NCBI RefSeq assembly: GCF_003336875.1
Contig: NZ_QGNJ01000015.1
Span: 43,443-107,442 of the forward strand
DNA length: 64,000 nt
Source of the DNA: Oleisolibacter albus
GTDB taxonomy: Bacteria; Pseudomonadota; Alphaproteobacteria; Azospirillales; Azospirillaceae
Direction of reading: 5' to 3'
Each line of letters starts with the position of its first letter. The first letter of the stretch is position 1. Below, in pieces: positions 1-8,899 of this stretch. The notes beneath the pieces were generated by a model that saw only the letters and a list, made by a program, of their open reading frames with translations, was not told where the DNA came from and did not search any database. A program made the translations under genes and the position numbers.

Positions 1-1500
1 GGGCGCAGGCGCAACGGCCGTTCCCGGCGCCGGGGCATGCCCGATCTGGCCGACGACCGGTGGCGTGTCCGCGGTCAGCTGCGGCGCGGCGGCAGCCAGC
101 TCGGCAGCGCCGGCGGTCGCCGGGACCGGCATCATCCGGTTCAGCAGCGGCCGCACCGCCATCACCGCCAGCAGCAGAGCCGCGATCCCGGCCACCACCC
201 AGGGCAGGACGCCGCGCAGCAGGCCGTCGCCAGTGTCGGCAACCGCCGCCGCGGGCACCTCCGGCTCCGGCAGGAACTGGAGGTTCTCCACCGTGACCTG
301 ATCGCCGCGTGTCTCGTCGAAGCCGATGGCCGTGCGCACCACATTCTCCACCTGCTTCAGCTCAGCCTCGCTGCGGGGGCGGTACTCGCTGGCGCCATTG
401 GCGGCCGACGCATAGACTCCGTTGACCACCACGGCCACGGCCAGCCGGCGGATCTCGCCGGCATCCTGGGTGCGCTCGCGGACACGGGAGCTGATTTCGT
501 AGTTGGTGGTTTCCTCGTTGCGCGCCGTATCGCTGCGCGACCCGGTGGCCGACGCCGAATTCACGTTCTCCAGCGGCAGGTTCTGCTCGACCGTGGTCGG
601 CTGCTCGCTGGTGCGGTCGGACGAGTTTTCCCGCTCCTCCACACTCTGCACCGAGCGCTCGACGCGGCCGTTGGGATCGAAGGTCTGCTCACGCAAGGTC
701 TCACGCCCCAGATCGATCTGGGCGGCGACACGGACGCGGACATTGCCGGGACCGAACTTCGGCACCAGGATCTCTTCGATGGCGCGGGCCAGCCGCTGCT
801 CCGTGGCCGTGCGCAGCTCCTCGGCCCGCAGCAGGGCCATGCCGTCGGTGGCGCCACCATCGGCGGCCAGGACCACGCCGGCGGCATCCATCACGGTCAC
901 CGCACCGGGACGCAGACCCGGGACGGCGGCCGCCACCAGATGTCGGACGGCCATGGCCTGGCTGCGCTCCAGCCCGGCTCCGACGGTCCGCACCACCACC
1001 GAGGCGCTTGGCGGCGCCGCATTGGGGCGGAAGGTCTCGCCATCGGGCAACGACAGATGGACCCGGGCCGACTTCACGCCGTTCAGCGTCTGGATCGTCC
1101 GCGCCAGCTCGCCCTCCATGGCCCGCAGCCGGTTCATATGCTGCATGAAGGAGGTCAGGCCGAGCGCGCCCTGGCTGTCGAACAGTTCATAACCGACGCC
1201 GCTGGCACTGGGCAGGCCCTGCTGGGCCAGCTGCATGCGGATACGGGCGATCTGCTTGGCCGGCACCCGGATGGCCCCGCCATCGCCGCTGACCTCGTGC
1301 GGCACGCCCATGGTCTGAAGCTGCCCCAGGATTCGGCCGGCCTCCGCATCATCGAGGCCGGCATAGAGCACGCCCATGGTCGGCCGCGACACGGTATAGG
1401 CCAGCAGACCCATGGCCAGCAGCACCGCCGCCGCGGTGACGCCGAGAAGCGCCAGCCGCCGCGGGCCAAGCGCCATCAGGTTCTGGAGGAGGTTCGCCAC
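1..1500 (-). CDS. fliF: Flagellar MS-ring protein FliF, C-terminus cut by window edge
   Basis: Forms the membrane-embedded MS ring on which the flagellar basal body and export gate assemble. The reading frame is open from a GTG at 1500 to base 1, giving 500 residues of a family usually about 550 long. The N-terminus has a membrane helix (about residues 17-38) after the opening VANLLQNLMALGPRRLALLG. The YscJ/FliF segment follows, then the FliF C-terminal domain, and a second membrane helix (LPWVVAGIAALLLAVMAV) near residue 445. The start was chosen because GAGG lies about 10 bases upstream and the first helix follows at once; no ATG fits as well. It is divergent from fliL. The distal part, which would include the FliG-binding tail, lies outside the window. 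Confidence 0.93.
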   Translation of the reverse strand, partial: MANLLQNLMALGPRRLALLGVTAAAVLLAMGLLAYTVSRPTMGVLYAGLDDAEAGRILGQLQTMGVPHEVSGDGGAIRVPAKQIARIRMQLAQQGLPSASGVGYELFDSQGALGLTSFMQHMNRLRAMEGELARTIQTLNGVKSARVHLSLPDGETFRPNAAPPSASVVVRTVGAGLERSQAMAVRHLVAAAVPGLRPGAVTVMDAAGVVLAADGGATDGMALLRAEELRTATEQRLARAIEEILVPKFGPGNVRVRVAAQIDLGRETLREQTFDPNGRVERSVQSVEERENSSDRTSEQPTTVEQNLPLENVNSASATGSRSDTARNEETTNYEISSRVRERTQDAGEIRRLAVAVVVNGVYASAANGASEYRPRSEAELKQVENVVRTAIGFDETRGDQVTVENLQFLPEPEVPAAAVADTGDGLLRGVLPWVVAGIAALLLAVMAVRPLLNRMMPVPATAGAAELAAAAPQLTADTPPVVGQIGHAPAPGTAVAPAP

Positions 1501-1679
1501 CCTGGTGCCTCGGATCTTTAACGTTTCTGGAAACCGGCCCCGGCTATGTTCGGCCCGTGACCGAAGCGCACCTTAGCCGAGCCACTTTTAACGAGCGTAA
1601 AAAACGGCGAGGCAGCAGCCCAGGAAACACACCGAAAATACTTCGGATTTTCCGGAGATGGTCTGCGGCAGGATCGGCG
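1501..1679. promoter_or_regulatory. Divergent fliF / fliL promoter region
   Basis: This is the gap between the outward-facing fliF and fliL starts, so it must hold both promoters. Two TTTAAC half-sites are visible (1517-1522 and 1587-1592). They resemble CtrA-type half-sites (TTAA), but no well-spaced TTAA-N7-TTAA pair and no sigma-54 signature could be made out. The site assignment is inference. Confidence 0.45.
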
Positions 1680-2165
1680 ATGACTGACAGTACATTTGAT
1701 CGTCTTGAGCAACGCTTGCCTTCTCCGCCCGAGAAGAAGAACAACCGGCGGCAATTGCTCATCATGGCCGGTGTCGCCATCGGCAGCGGCCTGGCCGGCC
1801 TGCTGGTCGGCCTGCTGACCGGCGGCTTCCACGCCACGCCCGACGTGACCCCGGAGCTGGCGGCGGCCAACCGTTTCGTGGTGCTGCCGGAACTGACGGT
1901 CAACCTGCGGTCCACCGCGTCGGCCAAGCTGATGAAGATCGGCGTGACGCTGACGGTCCCGCCGGAGCATCACCAGCGGCTGGCCGGCCTGGAACCGGTG
2001 CTGCTGGACAGTGTGCAGGAGTATGTGCGCACGCTGGATGAACATGATCTGGAAGGCCGCATCGGCCTCGACACGCTGCGGGCCGAGCTGCTGCGCCGTG
2101 TCCGCCTGCTGGCCGAGCCGACCCCGGTGGACGGCGTCCTGCTGCGTACCCTGATCCTGCAATAG
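1680..2165 (+). CDS. fliL: Flagellar basal body-associated protein FliL
   Basis: FliL is a single-pass inner-membrane protein that rings the stator units and helps torque generation. The product is 161 residues: a short charged cytoplasmic head (MTDSTFDRLEQRLPSPPEKK), one membrane helix at about residues 25-46 (LLIMAGVAIGSGLAGLLVGL), and a periplasmic FliL domain opening with FVVLPELTVNLRS. The start is the ATG at 1680 with GCAGGA just upstream. An ATG 123 bases earlier in the same frame would add an arginine-rich tail unlike the family. It is the first gene of a fliL-fliM-DUF6468-motE unit. Confidence 0.9.
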   Translation: MTDSTFDRLEQRLPSPPEKKNNRRQLLIMAGVAIGSGLAGLLVGLLTGGFHATPDVTPELAAANRFVVLPELTVNLRSTASAKLMKIGVTLTVPPEHHQRLAGLEPVLLDSVQEYVRTLDEHDLEGRIGLDTLRAELLRRVRLLAEPTPVDGVLLRTLILQ

Positions 2166-2188
2166 CGGCCTGCAAGAGGGGATGGTCC

Positions 2189-3256
2189 ATGAGCGATCCG
2201 AATATCGTTGACGACTCCGCGATGGATGGCCTGCTGGACGACGAGGCGGCCTGGGGCAGCATGCTGGCCGCGGAAGCGGATAAGACGTTGAGCCAGACCG
2301 AGATCGACCGGCTGTTGCAGGTGGACGACGTGGTCGGCGCACCGACGCGCAGCGTCATCGACCAGATCGTCAATTCCAGCTTCGTGAATTACGACCGGCT
2401 GCCCATGCTGGACGTGATCTTCGACCGGCTGGTGCGGCTGCTCAGCTCCAGCTTCCGTAACCTGACCTCCGGCAATGTCGAGGTGACGGCGGCGGTGCCG
2501 GATGCCGTGCGCTTCGGTGATTTCCTGTCCGGCATCCCCCTGCCCTCGCTGATCACGGTGGTCAAGGCCGAGGAATGGGACAGCAACCTGCTGCTGACCG
2601 TGGACAGCGAGCTGATCTATTCCATCGTCGACATCCTGCTGGGCGGACGCCGCAGCGAGCCGGCGCCCATCGACGGCCGGCCCTATACGGTGATCGAGCG
2701 GGCGCTGGCCGAGCGCGTCATCAAGATGGCCTTGCGCGATCTGGGGGCCGCGTTCGCCCCGCTGACCAACGTGCATTTCGTGCCGGAACGGATCGAGACC
2801 AATCCGCAGTTCGCCGCCATCGCCCGCGCCAACAACGCGGCCGTCGCCGTGACCTTCCAGGCACAGCTGGACGGACGGACCGGCAGCGTCAGCCTGCTGA
2901 TCCCCTATGCCGCGCTGGAGCCGGTGCGCAATGTGCTGCTGCAGCAGTTCATGGGCGAGAAGTTCGGCCGCGACAGCATGTGGGAATCCCACCTGAAGAG
3001 CGAGCTGCGCCGCACCAATGTCGATCTGTCCGCCGTCATGGCCCAGGCGACGGTCAATCTGGCCGACATCCTGAACTGGAAGCCGGGCACCCAGCTGACG
3101 CTGGAAGTGCGGCCGGACGCGCCGGCCACCCTGACCTGCGGTCATGTGCCGATGTTCCAGGGCGAGATGGGCCAGCGCAACGGCCGTATCGCCATCCGCA
3201 TCGATACCGATCTGGGCGGACAGGACGAGGTGATCCATGGCCTTCTTCAGCGTTGA
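2189..3256 (+). CDS. fliM: Flagellar motor switch protein FliM
   Basis: FliM forms the middle layer of the C-ring; it binds CheY-phosphate and sets rotation direction. The product has 355 residues. An LSQTEIDRLL motif typical of the FliM N-terminal region lies near residue 32. The CheC-like middle domain follows, then a C-terminal SpoA/FliN-like domain (about 265-345, with LNWKPGTQLTLEV and the RNGRIAIRI close). The very N-terminal CheY-binding peptide is replaced by an acidic stretch (DDSAMDGLLDDEAAW). A good ribosome site (AGAGGGGA) precedes the ATG. The 3' end overlaps the next gene by 20 bases, implying translational coupling. Confidence 0.94.
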   Translation: MSDPNIVDDSAMDGLLDDEAAWGSMLAAEADKTLSQTEIDRLLQVDDVVGAPTRSVIDQIVNSSFVNYDRLPMLDVIFDRLVRLLSSSFRNLTSGNVEVTAAVPDAVRFGDFLSGIPLPSLITVVKAEEWDSNLLLTVDSELIYSIVDILLGGRRSEPAPIDGRPYTVIERALAERVIKMALRDLGAAFAPLTNVHFVPERIETNPQFAAIARANNAAVAVTFQAQLDGRTGSVSLLIPYAALEPVRNVLLQQFMGEKFGRDSMWESHLKSELRRTNVDLSAVMAQATVNLADILNWKPGTQLTLEVRPDAPATLTCGHVPMFQGEMGQRNGRIAIRIDTDLGGQDEVIHGLLQR

Positions 3257-3788
3257 GATGCTGTCGCCGCTGGTCAGCCTGACGCTGACCATGCTGTTCC
3301 TGGGCACGCTGTTCTATCTGGCGCGCCTGAACGAGCGGCTGTCGGTCATGCGCGGCGCCCAGTCGGAGCTGCGCACCGTGCTGCGGGCCTGTTCGGATTC
3401 GGTGGACGGGGCCGAACGCTCGATCATGGCTCTGCGTGCCGCCGCCCAGACCATCTCGGGCGATCTCGGCCGTTCGCTGGAAGAGGCGGAACAGCTGAAA
3501 GCGGAGATCGACCGCACCTGTGCCCTGGCCAATGCCGCCCTGGCCCGCCTGGCTGAAGGGCTGGAGCCGCCCGCCGCCCCCACAGCGATGGCCGTGCAGA
3601 CCGGCGAGGCACCCCTTCCCGCGGCTGCGCCGGCGATGACGGCCGACAGGCCGCCCTTGACCGCGCCCGAGCGCGTACCGGTGGGACCGGGCCGGTCGGC
3701 CCAGCGTCAGAAACCCTCGAAGACACCCGCCGGTGATGCCGAGCGTGCCGCCCTGCGCCTGTTCCGGGAGACCATCCGTGCGCTTTGA
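3237..3788 (+). CDS. DUF6468 flagellar-locus protein
   Basis: The product is 183 residues with one N-terminal membrane helix (about 7-28, SPLVSLTLTMLFLGTLFYLA), then a heptad-rich region predicted as coiled coil (about 30-105), and a proline/alanine-rich tail. This matches the DUF6468 proteins encoded between fliM and motE in Azospirillum-like bacteria; their function is not established. GAGG stands 10 bases before the ATG, and the gene starts inside the end of fliM. Position and topology suggest a motor or stator accessory protein, which is inference. Confidence 0.75.
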   Translation: MAFFSVEMLSPLVSLTLTMLFLGTLFYLARLNERLSVMRGAQSELRTVLRACSDSVDGAERSIMALRAAAQTISGDLGRSLEEAEQLKAEIDRTCALANAALARLAEGLEPPAAPTAMAVQTGEAPLPAAAPAMTADRPPLTAPERVPVGPGRSAQRQKPSKTPAGDAERAALRLFRETIRAL

Positions 3789-4524
3789 CTTCCCCTTCAA
3801 AGGCGGACTGCTGAAGCAGCCGCGGCTGCTGCCGCTGGTGATCGCAGCCTCGGCCGTCGCCGCGCCCTTCTATGCCATCGGCGTCAGTTCACCCTTCGGC
3901 GACGATGCGCGTCCGACCCAGGTCGCGGCCAACGAGGTGCTGCCCGGAGTCACGGACCTGCTGGCCGATCCGCCGGCCGGCGCCCTTCCGGCCCCGGCCT
4001 CCGCAACCCTGCCCGCCCCCCCGTCGGCCGGGGGTGGTAAGGCTCCCGCCAAACCGGTGGCCGCCGCCGGGTCCTGCGACCCGGCCCTGGCCGATATGCT
4101 GGCCGCCGAGCGCAAGGCCCTGGCCGAGCGCCAGACCGAACTGGACATGCGGGCGCAGATGCTGTCGGCCGCCGAGCAGAAGGCCAGGGAGCAGCTGGCC
4201 CGGCTGGAGCAGGCCGGCCGCGAGGTCTCGGCCCTGCTGGACCGCCGCAGCAGCATGGCCAAGGCCGATCTGCAGCGTCTGGTCACCATCTATGAGAACA
4301 TGAAGCCCAAGGATGCGGCGCGGCTGCTGAACGAGGCCGACCCGCTGATCCTGGTGGACCTGATGGATCTGATGCAGGAACGCCGGTCCGCCCCCATCCT
4401 GGCCGAGATGGACCCGGTCAAGGTCAACGCCCTGACCCGGACCATGGCCGAGCGCCGGGTCCTCCCGGCCGACCGGCCACCCCAGAAGCCCAAGACCCAG
4501 ACGGCCAGCCTGCCGGCACGCTGA
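3778..4524 (+). CDS. MotE-like flagellar protein (MgtE N-domain)
   Basis: MotE-type proteins act with stator proteins in alphaproteobacteria, in some cases as MotC chaperones. The product is 248 residues from a GTG at 3778 with GGGAG 8-10 bases upstream. That start overlaps the DUF6468 gene by 11 bases and removes an implausible cysteine-rich leader. One signal-anchor helix (about 16-34) precedes a proline/alanine linker. A coiled coil with several alanine-rich heptads (about 105-160) leads into an MgtE N-terminal domain (LVTIYENMKPKDAARLLNEA, then ILAEMDPVKVNALTRTMAERR). It is the last gene of the unit and is followed by a clear terminator. Confidence 0.78.
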   Translation: MRFDFPFKGGLLKQPRLLPLVIAASAVAAPFYAIGVSSPFGDDARPTQVAANEVLPGVTDLLADPPAGALPAPASATLPAPPSAGGGKAPAKPVAAAGSCDPALADMLAAERKALAERQTELDMRAQMLSAAEQKAREQLARLEQAGREVSALLDRRSSMAKADLQRLVTIYENMKPKDAARLLNEADPLILVDLMDLMQERRSAPILAEMDPVKVNALTRTMAERRVLPADRPPQKPKTQTASLPAR

Positions 4525-4565
4525 GACTGGTGCCACCCACACGGACGGGTTCTCCCACACCCCAC

Positions 4566-4591
4566 AAGGGCCGCCATGGAGCGGCCCTTTT
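4566..4591 (+). terminator. Rho-independent terminator after motE
   Basis: A perfect 9 bp stem AAGGGCCGC / GCGGCCCTT closes a six-base loop (CATGGA) and is followed by T residues (4588-4591). It lies 41 bases past the motE stop and faces the convergent flhB operon. The A-run on the other side makes it potentially bidirectional. Confidence 0.8.
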
Positions 4592-4868
4592 CCCGTGGGA
4601 CCTTTGCCGGCACAGAGATACCAGCCCGCCGCACGGGTCGATCAGCGGGTGCAGGAGGCCGAGAAGGTCCGAGGGGATCGTCGGCCGTCGCCACCGGCCA
4701 CGCGCAGGAGGCGCGAGCGGCACGGGACAGCAGAACCCTGCGCTTGGCCCTCCCATCGGCGTGCAGAAAGCGTCGAGAATCGCGGCCCCCACCGGCGCAT
4801 GGGAACCAGACATCAGGCCTTCGCACGCAGGGGGTGCGGCGGCCCGGCCGGCAGGGACATCCCCGGCC
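4592..4868. other. Gene-free spacer between convergent flagellar units
   Basis: These 277 bases lie between the motE terminator and the flhB stop. Short open frames exist in several frames but none has a ribosome site or a recognisable product. Nothing else was seen. Confidence 0.6.
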
Positions 4869-5948
4869 TCAGGCCACGGTGGTCTTGGCCTTCAGGCTCA
4901 TGACGTAGCTGATCAGCTCGGCCACGGCCACGTAATGCTCCGGCTCGACCTCTTCGCCGATCTCCACGGCCTTGTGCAGGGCGCGGGCCAGCGGCGGGTT
5001 TTCCACCACCGGCACCTCATGCTTCTGCGCCACCTCGCGGATGCGCAGCGCCACCAGATCCTGCCCCTTGGCCACGCAGACCGGGGCCGGGGCCTTGCTG
5101 AGGTCGTAGCGCAGGGCAACGGCATAGTGGGTGGGGTTGGTGATGACCACGGTGGCCGAGGGCAGTTCGGCGAACATGCGGTTGCGGGCGCGGTCGCGGC
5201 GCAGCTGCTTGATCTTGGCCTTGAGATGCGGGTCGCCTTCGGCCTGCCGGAATTCGTCCTTCAGTTCCTGCATGCTCATGCGCTGCTGACGCAGCCAGGA
5301 GAGCTGCTGCCAGACCAGATCCAGCACGGCGATCAGCAGGCTGGCCACCAGCACCGCCAACAGCAGACGCAGCGTCACATCGGACAGCAACCCCGGCAGG
5401 GCCGCGGCATCCACCAGCGACATGGCCTCGGCGCGCTTGATTTCCGGCCGCACCACCAGGAAGAAGGCCACACCGATGGTGGTGACCTTGGCCAGCCCCT
5501 TGAGGAACTCCACCAGATTGCGCAGCGACACCAGCCGGTTGAAGCCGGCCATCGGCGACAGCCGTTCCAGCTTCGGCCGGATGCGCTCGGACGAGACCAC
5601 GATGCTGCCCTGCCCCAGGGCTCCCAGCACGCCGGCAGCCAGCAGGATGACGACACCGGGGATCAGGGCCAGGCCGGCACCGCCGGCCACATAGGCGATG
5701 ACGTTGAACGCATCGGCCGGGCTGGCCAGCACGATGTCGGCGGGGTTCTCGACCAGCGGCAGGAACCCGTCCATCAAGGCCCGTCCCACCGACGGCCCGA
5801 CACCGCCGGCCAGGATGACGCCGGCCAGCACCACAAGCATGGAGCCCACATCGCGGCTGATGGGAACATCGCCGCGCTTACGGGCCTCGTCGAGTTTTCG
5901 TTGGGTCGGTTCTTCGGTCTTCTGGCTGTCGTCACCGCGCTCGCTCAT
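4869..5948 (-). CDS. flhB: Flagellar export switch protein FlhB
   Basis: FlhB is the export-gate component that switches secretion from rod/hook to filament substrates by self-cleavage. The product has 359 residues: a charged N-terminus (SQKTEEPTQRKLDEARKRGD) that is a FlhB signature, four membrane helices (about 30-210), and a cytoplasmic domain. The autocleavage NPTH sits at about residues 270-273, inside VVITNPTHYAVAL. All catalytic features are present. The start is 6 bases past the fliR stop. It is the last gene of the flgB-to-flhB operon. Confidence 0.95.
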   Translation of the reverse strand: MSERGDDSQKTEEPTQRKLDEARKRGDVPISRDVGSMLVVLAGVILAGGVGPSVGRALMDGFLPLVENPADIVLASPADAFNVIAYVAGGAGLALIPGVVILLAAGVLGALGQGSIVVSSERIRPKLERLSPMAGFNRLVSLRNLVEFLKGLAKVTTIGVAFFLVVRPEIKRAEAMSLVDAAALPGLLSDVTLRLLLAVLVASLLIAVLDLVWQQLSWLRQQRMSMQELKDEFRQAEGDPHLKAKIKQLRRDRARNRMFAELPSATVVITNPTHYAVALRYDLSKAPAPVCVAKGQDLVALRIREVAQKHEVPVVENPPLARALHKAVEIGEEVEPEHYVAVAELISYVMSLKAKTTVA

Positions 5949-5954
5949 GGGGGA

Positions 5955-6740
5955 TCAGCCTCCGAACCGGTGCAGCCAGTCGCCGAACCCGGCGAGGAAG
6001 GTGGTCGCAACGACACCGATGGTCAGCGCGACCACGACCAGCCCGCCCAGGATCGACACCGGCAGGCCGATGAAATAGACGGCGAATTGCGGCATGGCGC
6101 GGTTCACCAGCCCGATGCCCACATTGTAGACGAAGCCCAGAACCAGGAACGGACCGGAGAACTGCACCGCCATGCGGAAGGCGGTGGACACGGTCTCGAC
6201 CGTCAGCTTGGCCAGCATGCCCATGGACGGCAGCACCGCCGGCGGCATCAGCCGGTAGCTCTCCACCAGCGCCGTGATCATGGCCAGATGCAGGTCGGTG
6301 ACAAAGATCAGCACCAGCCCGCCCAGCATGAGATAGCTGCCGAGGACGGAGCCCGCCTCGAACCCCAGGCCCGGCTGGGCGAAGATGCTGGACAGGCCGA
6401 CGGTCTGGGAGATCAGCTGCCCCGCCATCTGCAGCGCCCCGAAGATGATGCGCGCCCCGACGCCCAGCACGGCCCCGGCCATCAGCTCGCCGAACAGCTG
6501 GCGCAGCAGGTCCGACGGCGCATCCGGCGGCACGGCGGGCAGGCCGGGCACGATGGCCGACAGGGCCAGCGACACGGCGATGGCGGCCGCCATGCGCGCC
6601 CGCAGGGGCACCGCCATCTCGCCGAAGCCGGGCAGCATCGACAGGGCCGCACCGACGCGGACCAGAACCAGCAGGAAACCATAGATCTCTGCCGTCAGCA
6701 GCTGGGTCAGGGGCAGCGACAGGGGCATGGACGGGAGCAT
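5955..6740 (-). CDS. fliR: Flagellar export gate protein FliR
   Basis: FliR is part of the FliP5-FliQ4-FliR1 export gate. The product from the ATG at 6740 is 261 residues, the family's normal size, with about six hydrophobic segments. Conserved stretches include LLVLVRVGAALSMLPGFGE and the C-terminal AVYFIGLPVSILGGLVVVAL. An in-frame ATG at 6728 is an alternative start. The open frame continues further upstream into flhA, but that extension is not FliR-like. It sits 14 bases after the flhA stop. Confidence 0.93.
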   Translation of the reverse strand: MLPSMPLSLPLTQLLTAEIYGFLLVLVRVGAALSMLPGFGEMAVPLRARMAAAIAVSLALSAIVPGLPAVPPDAPSDLLRQLFGELMAGAVLGVGARIIFGALQMAGQLISQTVGLSSIFAQPGLGFEAGSVLGSYLMLGGLVLIFVTDLHLAMITALVESYRLMPPAVLPSMGMLAKLTVETVSTAFRMAVQFSGPFLVLGFVYNVGIGLVNRAMPQFAVYFIGLPVSILGGLVVVALTIGVVATTFLAGFGDWLHRFGG

Positions 6741-6754
6741 GGGCGGCGCCCGCG

Positions 6755-8824
6755 TCAGATCTGGTCGATGGTGGTGACCGGCGCCTTGCGGTGCAGCTCG
6801 TTGTGGCAGATCACCGGCGTGGACGGGCTGACCCGTTCCAGCAGCGAGCGCACGAAGGGCCGCGCCGCCGGCGCCACCAGCACCGCCGGCCAATAGTCGG
6901 AGGTGGCGTGCGCCTGGATCTTGGCCCGGGCCGCCAGCAGGAAATCCTGCACCGTGGACGGCGGCATGACGAACTGCCGATCCTCGCCCTCCTCGATGAT
7001 GTTGTCCAGGAACACCTGTTCCCATTCGGGGCTGACGACGATGACGGGTATGAAGCCGTCCGGCGTAGTCAGAGCCTGGCAGATCTGCAGCGCCAGGCGC
7101 GAGCGCACATGCTCGGTCATCAGGGTGATGTTGCGGGTCCAGGCCGCCGCCTCGGAGATGCCTTCCAGGATCAGGGGCAGATTGCGGATGGAGACACGCT
7201 CGGCCAGCAGCCCCTGCAGCACGCGCTGCACCACCGACAGGCTGACCTGTCCGGGGATCAGATCGGCCACCAGCTTCTGATGCTCGCGGTCCAGCTCGTC
7301 CAGCAGCCGCTTGGTGGCAGCATAGGACAGCAGCGTCGGCATATGCTCCTTGATGATCTCGGCCAGATGGGTGGTGATGACGCTGTCGGGATCGACGACG
7401 GTGAAGCCCTTCAGCTCCGCCTCCTCCGACAGGCCCGGCTCGATCCAGCGGGCCGGCAGGCCGAAGGTGGGCTCACGCGTGTCGCTGCCAGGCACGTCGA
7501 TGCCCTCGTTGCGGGGGTCGATGGCCAGCATCTTGCGCACCTGCACCTCGCCCTTGGCGATCAGCACGCCCTGGATGGAGATCTCGTAGGCGTTCAGCGA
7601 CACCGAGGCGCTGTCGCGCAGGCGTACCGACGGCAGCAGGAAGCCGTAATCGGTGGCGAAGCGCTTGCGCAGCCGGCGGACCTTGGCCGACAGGCCGGTG
7701 GCCGGATCGATGATCATCGACACCAGCCCGTTGCCCAGCTCCACCCGGATATCGTCCACCCGCAGCATGTCGGCCACCGGCTCCTCGGCCGTAGGCGCCT
7801 TGGCCGCCATCAGCTCGTCATGGCGCTTCTGCTCCTCCTGCTTGCGGGCGAAGCGGGGCAGGTACCAGGCCATGCCGCCGGTGGCGGCGCCCAGCAGCAG
7901 GAAGGGCGCCATCGGCAGGCCGGGCACCAGGGACAGGAACACCATCAGGCCCGAGGCGACACCCAACGCCTTGGGATAGCCGCCCAGCTGGTTCAGCAAC
8001 GCCTCGTCGATGGAGCCGCGGTTACCGCCCTTGGACACCAGGATGCCGGCCGCCAGACTGACGATCAGGGCCGGGATCTGGGTCACCAGACCGTCACCGA
8101 CGGTCAGGATGGTGTAGGTCTTGGCGGCCTCGCTGAAGGCCAGATCATGCTGGGCCACGCCGATCAGCAACCCGCCCAGCACATTGATGGCGGTGATGAT
8201 GAGACCCGCCACGGCATCGCCGCGCACGAACTTGCTGGCACCGTCCATGGCGCCGAAGAACTGGCTTTCCTGTTCCAGCTCGGAGCGCCGCTTGCGCGCC
8301 TCCGTCTCGTCGATCAGGCCGGCCGACAGGTCGGCGTCGATGGCCATCTGCTTGCCCGGCATGGCGTCCAGGGCGAAGCGGGCGCCCACCTCGGCGATGC
8401 GGCTGGCACCCTTGGTGATGACGATGAAGTTCACAATGACGAGGATGGCGAAGACAATGAGGCCGATGACGAAATTGCCGCCCATGACGAAGTCGGCGAA
8501 ACCCATGATGACATGGCCGGCGGCATCGGTGCCGGTATGCCCCTGGCTGAGGATCAGGCGGGTGGAGGCGAGATTGAGCGCCAGCCGCAGCAGCGTGGCG
8601 ATCAGCAGCACCGTGGGAAAGCTGGAGAAATCCAGCGGCCGGTTGATCCACAGCCCCACCATCAGGATCAGCACGCTGATGGCCATGGACAGGGCCAGCC
8701 CCATATCCAGCATCCAGCCGGGCACCGGCAGGATCAGGACGGCCAGCACGAAGATCAGACCAAGGGCGAACAGGACGTCGCGATGACGCAGGCCGATCGG
8801 CAGGGCGGTGGTTGCGGCGGACAT
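6755..8824 (-). CDS. flhA: Flagellar export apparatus protein FlhA
   Basis: FlhA is the nonameric export-gate protein that docks chaperone-substrate complexes and couples proton flow to secretion. The product has 689 residues from the ATG at 8824 (MSAATTALPIGLRHRDVLFA), with CGGAGAG 12 bases upstream. The N-terminal half has about eight membrane helices. The FHIPEP signature region lies around residues 130-160 (FAILVIVNFIVITKGASRIA), followed by the charged loop with ARFALDAMPGKQMAIDADL. The rest is the cytoplasmic domain. A longer in-frame start at 8866 adds only an arginine-rich extension. Confidence 0.95.
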   Translation of the reverse strand: MSAATTALPIGLRHRDVLFALGLIFVLAVLILPVPGWMLDMGLALSMAISVLILMVGLWINRPLDFSSFPTVLLIATLLRLALNLASTRLILSQGHTGTDAAGHVIMGFADFVMGGNFVIGLIVFAILVIVNFIVITKGASRIAEVGARFALDAMPGKQMAIDADLSAGLIDETEARKRRSELEQESQFFGAMDGASKFVRGDAVAGLIITAINVLGGLLIGVAQHDLAFSEAAKTYTILTVGDGLVTQIPALIVSLAAGILVSKGGNRGSIDEALLNQLGGYPKALGVASGLMVFLSLVPGLPMAPFLLLGAATGGMAWYLPRFARKQEEQKRHDELMAAKAPTAEEPVADMLRVDDIRVELGNGLVSMIIDPATGLSAKVRRLRKRFATDYGFLLPSVRLRDSASVSLNAYEISIQGVLIAKGEVQVRKMLAIDPRNEGIDVPGSDTREPTFGLPARWIEPGLSEEAELKGFTVVDPDSVITTHLAEIIKEHMPTLLSYAATKRLLDELDREHQKLVADLIPGQVSLSVVQRVLQGLLAERVSIRNLPLILEGISEAAAWTRNITLMTEHVRSRLALQICQALTTPDGFIPVIVVSPEWEQVFLDNIIEEGEDRQFVMPPSTVQDFLLAARAKIQAHATSDYWPAVLVAPAARPFVRSLLERVSPSTPVICHNELHRKAPVTTIDQI

Positions 8825-8899
8825 CGAGGCTCGGCTCTCCGGAATTCGTCGGTCGAGCCTACGCATCCCCGGTAAAACTGGCGTTCAAGCCGGGACGCG

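Noticed and set aside
37..1521. 494-residue open frame on the plus strand
   Set aside because: It is His/Gly/Arg-rich with no family resemblance and lies antisense to fliF, which has clear FliF sequence. Long antisense frames are expected at this GC content.
4530..6896. 788-residue open frame on the plus strand
   Set aside because: It spans antisense to flhB and fliR, both unmistakable, and its composition (His, Gln, Gly, Arg) is that of a shadow frame.
6791..8875. 694-residue plus-strand frame
   Set aside because: Antisense shadow of flhA; no motif and no ribosome site consistent with a gene.
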